The notes beneath the pieces were generated by a model. It did no database searches. It was not told the origin of the DNA and saw only the letters and a program-made list of their open reading frames with translations. From assembly GCF_001612805.1 (NCBI RefSeq), contig NZ_BDBD01000023.1, positions 1 through 50,951 of the forward strand: a DNA stretch of 50,951 nucleotides, written 5' to 3'. Source of the DNA: Nocardia coubleae NBRC 108252. Lineage in GTDB: Bacteria > Actinomycetota > Actinomycetes > Mycobacteriales > Mycobacteriaceae. Both the position numbers and the translations under genes were made by a program. This document shows, in pieces, positions 1 through 6,735 of this stretch (position 1 is the first letter of the stretch; each line of letters opens with the position of its first letter).

Positions 1-351
1 GTTGGCGCGCTCGGCCACCGCGGCACCCGAGCGGACCTCGACGGCACCCTGGTTGGGCGAGACCGCGATGAGCACCGAGTCGGCGGACTCGGGGGTGTTC
101 GGCAGCAGCGCGTCGGCACCGGCGGCCGGGTCGGCACCCAGGTCGCCGAGGTAGATGTTGAAGCGCACCTTCGTGGCGCGGGTGGCGTCGGTGAGCGCGT
201 TGTCGAGGGCGACCCGCTCACGATCGGTGAACGGCACCTCGTCGAACACCGTGCCGGGCTCGTGCACACCGGAGACGCGGCCACTGCTGGTCAGCGCGTA
301 CCCGTGCGGCAGGTCGGCTTCGACAACCGCGGGCCAATTAGAACTTGCCAC
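1..351 (-). CDS. DUF5130 family protein, 3' end outside window
   Basis: Only the first 117 codons are present; the frame runs open off the left edge. Translation from a GTG at 351 starts VASSNWPAVVEADLPHGYAL and continues through a DRERVALDNALTDATRATKVRFNIYL stretch, split here as DRERVALDNAL and TKVRFNIYL, that I recognise from the actinobacterial DUF5130 family (a TPM-like fold is suspected; function unknown). The GTG is chosen because GGAGG lies about 8 nt upstream and because a ctaJ-DUF5130 arrangement is usual in mycobacteria. The start overlaps the ctaJ stop by 14 nt, so the pair is probably co-transcribed and translationally coupled. Function cannot be inferred beyond this association with a cytochrome oxidase subunit. 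Confidence 0.8.
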   Translation of the reverse strand, partial: MASSNWPAVVEADLPHGYALTSSGRVSGVHEPGTVFDEVPFTDRERVALDNALTDATRATKVRFNIYLGDLGADPAAGADALLPNTPESADSVLIAVSPNQGAVEVRSGAAVAERAN

Positions 352-616
352 TTGCCCGGCCTCCGATCAGCTCCGCGTGCGCGGGTTCGAGAACCGCATG
401 GCTGCCATGCGGTTCGGCGTGGTGGTGACCGGACGCAGCGGTCACCTCGTCGGTAGCGCTCCACAGCACCGGCGGGTGGGTCCACTTCTGCCCGAGCTCG
501 AAGTGGGCCGGCTTCTCACCGGGCAGTGGCTTACCGAGATAGGACAAACCCGCGATCGCGAAGTAGATCGCGGCCGGGATGCCGACGAAGATCAGCACTG
601 TCTCGAGAATGCTCAC
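338..616 (-). CDS. ctaJ: aa3-type cytochrome oxidase subunit CtaJ
   Basis: A 92-residue small membrane protein, an accessory subunit of the actinobacterial bcc-aa3 respiratory supercomplex. The sequence opens with one hydrophobic segment (SILETVLIFVGIPAAIYFAI) followed by the family hallmark GKPLPGEKPAHFELGQKW and a polar, His-rich tail. I use the GTG at 616 because it gives the usual N-terminus MSILETVLI. An in-frame ATG at 652 is the alternative, but its GGAGG directly abuts the ATG, which is too close to work as a normal ribosome site. It sits just upstream of the DUF5130 gene and overlaps it. The family assignment is by sequence recall and is firm; the start is less certain. Confidence 0.85.
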   Translation of the reverse strand: MSILETVLIFVGIPAAIYFAIAGLSYLGKPLPGEKPAHFELGQKWTHPPVLWSATDEVTAASGHHHAEPHGSHAVLEPAHAELIGGRASGKF

Positions 617-677
617 GAGTGAAACGTTAGACGATGCTCTGTAGTAGTTCATCCTCCGGCCGTCGGAATTGCGCGTG

Positions 678-2279
678 TCAGACCAACCAGGCCGCCGCGT
701 TCGCGGGCAGGCGGTCGTCGGCGACCGGAGCGCTGGACAGCAGCAACTCCCCCGGCGGCAGCTGAATCGGCCCGTCGGAGGCGTTGAGCACACACACCAG
801 CCCACCCGGCCGGCGGAACGCCAGACATCCGGCCGGACTGCCGTACCAGTCGATCCGGTCGCCCGCGAATTCCGAACGGGTACCGCGCAGATCGATCGCC
901 AGGCGGTACAGCGACAACGTGGAGTGCAGGGTTTCCAGCTGGGCTTCGACGGTGCGGTCGGCCCACTCGGCGGGCATCGGCAGCCACGGCGTGCCCGTGG
1001 TGAAACCGAACGGCGGCGTACTGCCCTCCCACGGAATCGGCACCCGGCACCCGTCGCGACCACGCTCGGTGTGGCCGGAGCGTTCCCACACCGGATCCTG
1101 CAGCGCCTCCTCGGGCAGATCGTCGACATTGGGCAGCCCGAGTTCTGCGCCGTTGTAGACGAATACCGCACCCGGCAGCGCCAATTCGACCATCATCATC
1201 GCCCGCGCCCGCGCCACCCCGGTCTTGCCGCCGCCGTATCGGGTGACCTCGCGTTCGATGTCGTGGTTGGACAGGGTCCAGGTGGGTGGGGCGCCGACCG
1301 CGCTCACCGCCTCGACCGAATGGGTGATGGCGGTGCGCACGTCCTCGGCGGTGAAGGCCGCCTCGGCCAGCCGGAAGTTGAACGCCAGATGCAGTTCGTC
1401 GGGGCGCACGTACTCGCCGAAGCGCACGTTGTCGTCGACCCACACCTCACCGATGGACACCGCGTGTGGATAGTCGTCGAGCACGGTGCGGATGCGGCGA
1501 TGGATGGCGTGCACACCGGGGTTGTTGAAGCGGGGATCGTCGTCGTCGTGCACCAGCATCTTGGTGTCGACGCGCGCCATGTCGGGCAGGCCCTCCGGTT
1601 TGGCCATGCCGTGGGCCACATCGAGACGGAAGCCGTCGACACCGCGGTCGAGCCAGAACCGCAGTGTCTTCTCGAAATCCGCGGCGACGTCGGGATTGTC
1701 CCAGTTCAGGTCGGGTTGTTCGCGGGCGAAGATGTGCAGGTACCACTGGCCCGGCGTGCCGTCGGGCTCGGTGATCCTGGTCCAGGCCGGGCCACCGAAG
1801 ATGCTCGGCCAGTTGTTGGGCGGCTCGGCGCCGTCTTCGCCGCGACCGTCGCGGAAGATGTAGCGCGCCCGTTCGGGGCTGCCCGGTGCGGCTTCGAGTG
1901 CGGCCGCGAACCACGGATGCTCGGCGCTGGTGTGGTTGGGTACCAGGTCCATGGTGACCTTGATCTCACGATCGTGGGCCTCGGCGATGAGTTCGTCGAG
2001 GGCTTCCAAGCCTCCGAAGAGCGGGTCGATGTCGCGTGGGTCGGACACGTCGTAGCCGCCGTCGGCCTGCGGTGAGCGCATCACCGGACAGATCCACAGC
2101 GCGTCGACACCCAATAGCTCGAGGTAGCCCATCTTCTCGCGCACACCGCCGAGATCGCCGACTCCGTCACCATCGGAGTCGGCGAACGAACGCGGATAGA
2201 CCTGATAGAACACGGCGGTTTTCCACCACGGAGCGGTGCTGTTGTCCCCCGGCACCGGCGAGGCAGGTGTCTGTGTCAC
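678..2279 (-). CDS. aglA: GH13 alpha-glucosidase
   Basis: A 533-residue cytoplasmic glycoside hydrolase of family 13, expected to release glucose from alpha-1,4 or alpha-1,6 linked oligosaccharides. The (beta/alpha)8 barrel begins WWKTAVFYQVYPRSFADSDG; GYDVSDPRDIDPLFG and DLVPNHTS are standard GH13 conserved regions. The catalytic set is visible: nucleophile Asp220 in GFRLDVAHG, acid/base Glu278 in SIGEVW, and Asp340 in LSNHD. I start at GTG 2279; a TTG at 2309 would add ten residues unlike the family. A perfect palindrome GCAATATTGC at 2284-2293 lies just upstream of the start and could be an operator. Gene order with glbO matches Rv2470-Rv2471 of M. tuberculosis. Confidence 0.9.
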   Translation of the reverse strand: MTQTPASPVPGDNSTAPWWKTAVFYQVYPRSFADSDGDGVGDLGGVREKMGYLELLGVDALWICPVMRSPQADGGYDVSDPRDIDPLFGGLEALDELIAEAHDREIKVTMDLVPNHTSAEHPWFAAALEAAPGSPERARYIFRDGRGEDGAEPPNNWPSIFGGPAWTRITEPDGTPGQWYLHIFAREQPDLNWDNPDVAADFEKTLRFWLDRGVDGFRLDVAHGMAKPEGLPDMARVDTKMLVHDDDDPRFNNPGVHAIHRRIRTVLDDYPHAVSIGEVWVDDNVRFGEYVRPDELHLAFNFRLAEAAFTAEDVRTAITHSVEAVSAVGAPPTWTLSNHDIEREVTRYGGGKTGVARARAMMMVELALPGAVFVYNGAELGLPNVDDLPEEALQDPVWERSGHTERGRDGCRVPIPWEGSTPPFGFTTGTPWLPMPAEWADRTVEAQLETLHSTLSLYRLAIDLRGTRSEFAGDRIDWYGSPAGCLAFRRPGGLVCVLNASDGPIQLPPGELLLSSAPVADDRLPANAAAWLV

Positions 2280-2454
2280 AACCGCAATATTGCCAAAGAA
2301 CGCCCACAATATTCATGCGGCGCGAGACTTTCTTCGAATCCGGCAAATCGCCAGCGTTCGCCACGCCGGACGGAAACATCGCGGTAAACCGGGGCGCAGG
2401 TCCGAAATCGGGTCGCTACCTGGACGTCATCAGCGAATCCCGGGCGTCCCGAGC

Positions 2455-2868
2455 TCAGTGCGGGGCGTTCTGCAACGAGGCCGCTGCCATCTGGAAATAG
2501 TCCAGCATCGCCTTGCGGTGTTCGGCGTCCAGGATCGACGGCTCGATCTCGTCGACGGCGATCCGCATGCAACGCAACCACGCGTCCCGCTCGAGCGCTC
2601 CGATGACGAACGGATGATGACGCATCCGCAGCCGGGGGTGGCCGCGCTCGTCGGAGTAGGTGCGTGGCCCACCCCAGTACTGTTCGAGGAACATCCGCAA
2701 CCTGCGCTCGGCCGGCCCCAGATCCTCCTCGGGATACAGCGGGCGCAGGATCTCGTCGGCAGCGACCTCGCGATAGAAGACCGACACGATGCGGCGGAAG
2801 GTCTCCGCGCCACCCACCGCGTCGTAGAACGAGGTCGTTGTCTGCTCACCTGAAGTCACGCGCTCCAT
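2455..2868 (-). CDS. glbO: Group II truncated hemoglobin (trHbO)
   Basis: About 137 residues. The body SFYDAVGGAETFRRIV, then YPEEDLGPAERRLRMFL, EQYWGGPRTYSDERGHPRLR and MRHHPFVIG closely matches mycobacterial GlbO. The proximal haem ligand should be the His in RMRHHPF; the CD1 Tyr (LYPEED) and the G8 Trp (RDAWLRCM) of group II trHbs are present. The family binds O2 and peroxides tightly and is proposed to support respiration or redox defence. I chose the ATG at 2868; a GTG nine bases downstream (2859) is nearly as good, and both give an N-terminal extension of 13-16 residues relative to the M. tuberculosis protein. It lies 175 nt upstream of aglA on the same strand and is divergent from the HNH gene. 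Confidence 0.93.
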   Translation of the reverse strand: MERVTSGEQTTTSFYDAVGGAETFRRIVSVFYREVAADEILRPLYPEEDLGPAERRLRMFLEQYWGGPRTYSDERGHPRLRMRHHPFVIGALERDAWLRCMRIAVDEIEPSILDAEHRKAMLDYFQMAAASLQNAPH

Positions 2869-3020
2869 TGTGCCCCGAGCGCGCGCCGGGCCTTCAATCA
2901 CAGTTCACCCGAAAGTTTGAAAAATAACCGTGCAATACGGGCTCAACCGTGGTCAACTGGGGGACAGTATCGACCCCAGATACCACATGATCCTGCCAAT
3001 CATGAAATTGAGGTCACACA

Positions 3021-3734
3021 ATGAAGCAGCGGCCAAGCGCCCGGTCACACGAGGCGCGCGCGCACCGACAACTCCAGCCCGCCGACGTCCACAATCGTGG
3101 CTCGGGGGCTATTCCGCTGCACATCTTGTCCGATCACCATCCGGGCGCACACGGTCTGCACGACCTGCCGCATCGCCCCGCGCCACTGCATCTCGCCGGC
3201 GATCACGACGCCGCCGCCTGGCGTAAACGCCGGGTGCTGCTTCTCAACGCCACCTACGAACCACTCACCGCACTGTCCGCTCGCCGCGCTGTCGTTCTGC
3301 TGATCTGCGCGAAGGCCGACGCGGTCCACGACGATCCCGCCGCCCCGGTCCTGCATTCGGCGGGCGCGACGGTTGCCATTCCCTCCGTTATCCGGCTGCG
3401 CACCTATGTGCGGGTTCCCTACCGCGCCCGGGTGCCGATGACCCGGGCGGCACTCATGCACCGCGACCGCTACCGCTGCGGGTACTGCGGCGGCAAAGCC
3501 GAAACCATCGACCACGTCATCCCGCGCAGTCGCGGCGGGGAGCACTCGTGGGAGAACTGCGTGGCCAGCTGCGCGCCGTGCAACCACCGCAAAGCCGACA
3601 AGATGCTGACCGAACTGGGCTGGACGCTGCGTCATCCGCTGGTCTCGCCCAAGGGCCCGCACTGGCGGCTGCTGTCGACCACCGCCGACCTCGACCCGCT
3701 CTGGTTGCAGTACCTGGGCGAAGGGGCCGCCTGA
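3021..3734 (+). CDS. HNH endonuclease family protein
   Basis: 237 residues. The C-terminal half carries a zinc-ribbon HNH module: CGYCGGKAETIDHVIPRSRG, then the ENCVASCAPCNHRKAD segment, giving two CxxC pairs plus the catalytic DH and the Asn/His pair. Before it lies RVLLLNATYEPLTALSARRA, typical of the stand-alone actinobacterial HNH family that includes Rv2469c. The first 60 residues are His/Arg/Pro rich and look poorly ordered. The ATG is supported by GAGGT six bases upstream. The gene diverges from glbO. Its stop codon directly abuts the stop of the convergent XRE regulator, forming TGATCA. The biological substrate is unknown; a role in restriction or DNA processing is possible but not shown. 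Confidence 0.88.
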   Translation: MKQRPSARSHEARAHRQLQPADVHNRGSGAIPLHILSDHHPGAHGLHDLPHRPAPLHLAGDHDAAAWRKRRVLLLNATYEPLTALSARRAVVLLICAKADAVHDDPAAPVLHSAGATVAIPSVIRLRTYVRVPYRARVPMTRAALMHRDRYRCGYCGGKAETIDHVIPRSRGGEHSWENCVASCAPCNHRKADKMLTELGWTLRHPLVSPKGPHWRLLSTTADLDPLWLQYLGEGAA

Positions 3735-4304
3735 TCAGGCGCTCTCGATGACCATCGTGGCCCACGTGCCCGGTTCGAGAGCCTCGAAGACGTGCGGGAG
3801 ATCACCCAGGTAGCGGATGTAGTCGCCTGGGCGCATCTCCACGGGCTCGTCGGCGGGACCGACGATGGCATGACCGGCCGCGAGGACCACGTGCTCGACC
3901 ACACCGGGCGTGTGCGGTTCCGAGCGACGGATCTGACCGGGTTCGGCCGCGATCCGGTACACATCGCAGCGCGCGTGCGATTGGCCTGCCGCGAGCAGGG
4001 TGACGCGATAATCCGCGTCGGCCGAGGGCACCTGCGAACCCTCGTCGGCGCGGATCACCTGCACGTTCGGGCGCGGCGGATCGAGCAGTCGCGAGAACGG
4101 CATCTCCAGGGCGACGCACAGCGCCCACAGGGTTTCCAGGCTGGGATTACCGGTGCCCGATTCCAATTGCGACAGTGTGGACTTCGCCACACCCGCGCGG
4201 CTGGCGACCTCGGTGAGCGACAGGCCGGCGCGCGCACGTTCTCGTCGTAGGGCCGCCGCGATCACCGCTTGGGGTGGTCCGGTGACCGGGTCCTGCCGGT
4301 CCAT
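3735..4304 (-). CDS. XRE-type regulator with C-terminal cupin
   Basis: 189 residues. An N-terminal helix-turn-helix of the Cro/CI type (LRRERARAGLSLTEVASRAG, then VAKSTLSQLESGTGNPSLETL) is followed by a single cupin barrel (EPHTPGVVEHVVLAAGHAIV and EMRPGDYIRYLGDLPHVFEA). Proteins of this build usually sense a small ligand in the cupin and repress an adjacent transporter or catabolic gene. The ATG at 4304 has GGAGG five bases upstream; a TTG just before it is too close to that site. It is divergent from azlC with about 55 bp between starts, so control of azlCD and of itself is the natural inference. The ligand might be an exported amino acid. Confidence 0.88.
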   Translation of the reverse strand: MDRQDPVTGPPQAVIAAALRRERARAGLSLTEVASRAGVAKSTLSQLESGTGNPSLETLWALCVALEMPFSRLLDPPRPNVQVIRADEGSQVPSADADYRVTLLAAGQSHARCDVYRIAAEPGQIRRSEPHTPGVVEHVVLAAGHAIVGPADEPVEMRPGDYIRYLGDLPHVFEALEPGTWATMVIESA

Positions 4305-4331
4305 CAACGCCTCCTGGGAGCTGTTTCCGCG

Positions 4332-4361
4332 TTGACTTTACCGACCCGCGGCGTTCACTAT
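4332..4361 (+). promoter_or_regulatory. Candidate sigma-A promoter of azlCD
   Basis: TTGACT at 4332-4337 is followed after 18 bp by CACTAT at 4356-4361. The expected transcription start, about 7 nt further on, falls near 4368, next to the second in-frame ATG of azlC at 4369, so the message may be leaderless. The -35 is good; the -10 matches only three of six consensus positions. Confidence 0.4.
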
Positions 4362-5190
4362 GAAAAACATGCGTTCGATATGGCGAACACTCGATCGGCG
4401 GACCGCCGCCGCCGTGGCCGCGGCCTGCCTGGCCGTCGGCCTCTTCGGCGTCTCCTACGGCGCCTCGACCATCGCTGCCGGATTCCCGGTGTGGATGCCG
4501 ATCGTCGCCGCGGTGACGGTGCTGGCCGGCGGCTCGGAACTGCTGTTCTTCGGGATCGTCGCGGCCGGTGGGAGCCCGCTCGCCGCCGTGGTCGCCGGGT
4601 TGCTGCTCAACGCGCGGCACCTGCCGTACGGGCTGGCCGCCCCCGATGTGTTCGGGCACGGCTGGCGTCGGCTGTTCGGGATCCACGTCCTCAACGACGA
4701 GTCGGTGGCCTTCGCGACCGCGCCCGGTGCTCGGGAACGCAAGCGTGCGGCGTATTGGGCCTGCGGAATCGGAGTCGCCCTGTGCTGGCCGCTCGGTGCG
4801 ACCCTCGGCGCCGCCCTCGGTTCCCTCGTCCCCGACACCTCCGCACTCGGCCTGGACGCGGTGTTCCCGGTCATCCTGCTGACGCTGCTGCTACCCGCAC
4901 TGCGTGATCGCGCGACGCTGCGCCCGGTACTGGCCGGGGCCGGGCTGGCAGTCGCGATCGCGCCATTCGTGCCTGCCGGGTTGCCGGTGTTGATCGCGCT
5001 GATCGGGTTGGTGCTGGCGTCCCGGCCTGCGAAGCCAACGGATTCCGCAGCGGCACAGCCGGAGAGTGTCGGCGGAGTCGGCCACGCGGAAGTCGACGCG
5101 GCGGGTGCCGGCGTGCGGCCGGGCGGGTGGGTCGCCGCCGACTCGGATTGCTGCCCAGCTGCGGCATCCTCGCGCGGGGGTGCGTCGTGA
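4360..5190 (+). CDS. azlC: AzlC-family branched-chain amino acid exporter, large subunit
   Basis: 276 residues (273 if translation starts at the ATG at 4369). Polytopic membrane protein with the AzlC hallmark region AAVTVLAGGSELLFFGIVAAG, then NARHLPYGLAAPDVFG and HVLNDESVAFATA. AzlC pairs with a small AzlD subunit to export branched-chain or related amino acids; the corynebacterial BrnFE pair is the best-known relative. The C-terminal 50 residues after LVLASRPAKP are hydrophilic and low-complexity, an unusual tail for a family of about 230 residues. The stop overlaps the azlD start (GTGA), and the divergent XRE-cupin gene is the probable regulator. No Shine-Dalgarno sequence is seen upstream of either ATG. 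Confidence 0.88.
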   Translation: MKNMRSIWRTLDRRTAAAVAAACLAVGLFGVSYGASTIAAGFPVWMPIVAAVTVLAGGSELLFFGIVAAGGSPLAAVVAGLLLNARHLPYGLAAPDVFGHGWRRLFGIHVLNDESVAFATAPGARERKRAAYWACGIGVALCWPLGATLGAALGSLVPDTSALGLDAVFPVILLTLLLPALRDRATLRPVLAGAGLAVAIAPFVPAGLPVLIALIGLVLASRPAKPTDSAAAQPESVGGVGHAEVDAAGAGVRPGGWVAADSDCCPAAASSRGGAS

Positions 5191-5507
5191 ACGCGCCCTA
5201 CCTGGTGCCCGCGATGATGGCGCTGGCGGTCGGCACCTATGCGTTGCGGTGGGCGGGGCCGGCGTTGCGGGATCGAATCCGGTTGTCGGCGCGCACTATT
5301 GCGCTGCTCGACACCGGGGCGTTGATCCTGCTGGCCGCGCTGGTGGCGACGGCGACGTTGCCGACGGGCACCGGGGAACTCGGGGTCGCCTTGCCCGCCG
5401 GGGTGGCGGTCGGCGGTGTGCTCGCCTGGCGACGGGCACCCTTGCTCGTCACGGTGATCGCCGCCGCCGCCACGACCGCACTGCTTCGACTCGTCGGCGT
5501 GCACTGA
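5187..5507 (+). CDS. azlD: AzlD-family small exporter subunit
   Basis: 106 residues from a GTG that overlaps the azlC stop by four bases, with a G-rich ribosome site (GCGGGGGTGC) just before it. Three or four hydrophobic helices are visible (PAMMALAVGTYALRWAGPAL, LLDTGALILLAALVATATL, PLLVTVIAAAATTALLRL). Size, topology and position after azlC identify AzlD, the obligate partner in the branched-chain amino acid export complex. Translational coupling suggests matched stoichiometry. The downstream hairpin at 5564 separates it from the convergent gene. Confidence 0.87.
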   Translation: MNAPYLVPAMMALAVGTYALRWAGPALRDRIRLSARTIALLDTGALILLAALVATATLPTGTGELGVALPAGVAVGGVLAWRRAPLLVTVIAAAATTALLRLVGVH

Positions 5508-5563
5508 CCCCGCTTGTCGCGCTCGGCAGGTCGGTATAGCGCCGCCGGTGGCATACGACCAGT

Positions 5564-5583
5564 CGGCAGGAAGCCCCCTGCCG
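5564..5583. terminator. Hairpin at convergent junction
   Basis: CGGCAGG and CCTGCCG form a perfect 7-bp stem around a 6-nt loop, between the azlD stop (5507) and the stop of the convergent gene (5589). There is no T-tract on either side, which is common in actinobacteria. It could terminate both transcripts. Confidence 0.5.
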
Positions 5584-5588
5584 TGAGT

Positions 5589-6260
5589 TCAACTGGGCGA
5601 CAGCGGGATTCCACCACCCAATCGGCGGGCAACGGAACCGTAGCGGGCGTCGAGGCGAAGCCAGGTGCGGGTGGTGCGGACGCGAACCAGTTCGGTCGGC
5701 TGGATGCGCCGGGATTCGGCCTTCTCCCCCGCGTGCGGGATGAAGTCCATGGCGGTGAGGGCAAAGACGACGCGCATCGGGACCTCGACCGCGAGATCAC
5801 CCGCGCCGGTCACCGTGAGCACCGACTGGTCGAGCAGGGACGCGGGCGGCCCGTGGGCGCCACCGTGCTCACGCGCCAGATCCGCTCCGCGCTCAGCCAA
5901 TTCGACGAGCGCGCGGGCAGGCACATCGTCGACGTGGGCGAAGCCGTCGGTCGGCGGGAGCGCACCGCGCCAAGCCGAGTCCATCGAATAGCCGAGGTCG
6001 ATCGGATGCCCGGTGCCGAGCCCGGCCAGCACCATGTCGGCGCCGACGGTGACATCGTCGACACCGAGTTCGGCCGTGATCGTGCGCACCGCCAGCGTCT
6101 CGAAACCCGTTGCCACCCAGGCGGAGACGAGACTGGAGCCGCGGCGGCGCAACCGCACCACCGCCGCCTGGTCCAAGCGCAATGCCCGCGACAGGAAGGT
6201 GGCCAGATTCTCGCGTTCGGCCGGGTCGGGCGTATGCAGCACGCGCTGTTCGGAACTCAC
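5589..6260 (-). CDS. Conserved actinobacterial protein, Rv2474c-like
   Basis: 223 residues from the GTG at 6260, giving VSSEQRVLHTPDPAERENLA. No catalytic motif is recognised. The sequence is soluble-looking: an N-terminal FLSRALRLDQAAVVRLRRRG segment, a central ELGVDDVTVGADMVLAGL region and a basic C-terminus (TRTWLRLDARYGSVARRLGG). Size and position, directly after the thioesterase in a gdh cluster, match Rv2474c of M. tuberculosis, also of unknown function. It starts four bases after the thioesterase stop, so the two are very likely co-expressed. A regulatory or accessory role beside gdh is possible but unsupported. Confidence 0.75.
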   Translation of the reverse strand: MSSEQRVLHTPDPAERENLATFLSRALRLDQAAVVRLRRRGSSLVSAWVATGFETLAVRTITAELGVDDVTVGADMVLAGLGTGHPIDLGYSMDSAWRGALPPTDGFAHVDDVPARALVELAERGADLAREHGGAHGPPASLLDQSVLTVTGAGDLAVEVPMRVVFALTAMDFIPHAGEKAESRRIQPTELVRVRTTRTWLRLDARYGSVARRLGGGIPLSPS

Positions 6261-6264
6261 GAAA

Positions 6265-6735
6265 TCAGGCCCGCCACAACGCCAGGTAGTCGCGTTCGGT
6301 GTCGGTGAGCCTGCGCAACCGTTGGGTGTCGATGTCGAATGCCGCGAGCTGGGTGGTCGCGGTGACCGCGGGCGGCGAATCCGGTGCGGCCCCACTGGCC
6401 CGCACCTCGTAGCCGACGGTGAAGTCGACGGCGCGCAACTGCTTGATCCACATGGCGATGTCGAGCGGGGTGTCCTCGTGGCGCAGTTGTCCCCGGTACT
6501 TCACGTGCAGATCGACGAGCACACAACCCTGCCTGCCCATCGACGCGGTCGGCTTGTCGTCGTCGAACAGCCACGGAATCCTGGCCTCCTCCAGCAACGT
6601 CACCATGCGGGCATGGTTGACGTGCTGGAACACGTCCATATCCGACCAGCGGATCTCGACCTTCGCGTGGAAACGCTGCGGCAGAACCAGCTGCGCTTCG
6701 GGCGCGGCGGTGCTGCCGTTCGGCGAACTCGTCAC
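6265..6735 (-). CDS. Acyl-CoA thioesterase, hotdog fold (4HBT family)
   Basis: 156 residues. The hotdog signature is EIRWSDMDVFQHVNHARMVT, with the catalytic Asp expected in the SDMD segment; VDLHVKYRGQLRHEDTPLDI and FTVGYEVRAS are the following beta-strands. Such enzymes hydrolyse acyl-CoA or 4-hydroxybenzoyl-CoA-like thioesters; the substrate cannot be read here. The GTG start at 6735 overlaps the gdh stop by four bases, and GGAGG lies seven to eight bases upstream, so this gene is translationally coupled to gdh, as in the Rv2475c-Rv2476c pair. The first 20 residues are Ser/Pro/Ala rich and probably disordered. Confidence 0.88.
   Translation of the reverse strand: MTSSPNGSTAAPEAQLVLPQRFHAKVEIRWSDMDVFQHVNHARMVTLLEEARIPWLFDDDKPTASMGRQGCVLVDLHVKYRGQLRHEDTPLDIAMWIKQLRAVDFTVGYEVRASGAAPDSPPAVTATTQLAAFDIDTQRLRRLTDTERDYLALWRA

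Noticed and set aside
4455..5504. A 349-codon minus-strand frame over azlCD
   Set aside because: Low-complexity shadow; the + strand encodes canonical AzlC and AzlD with a coupled start.
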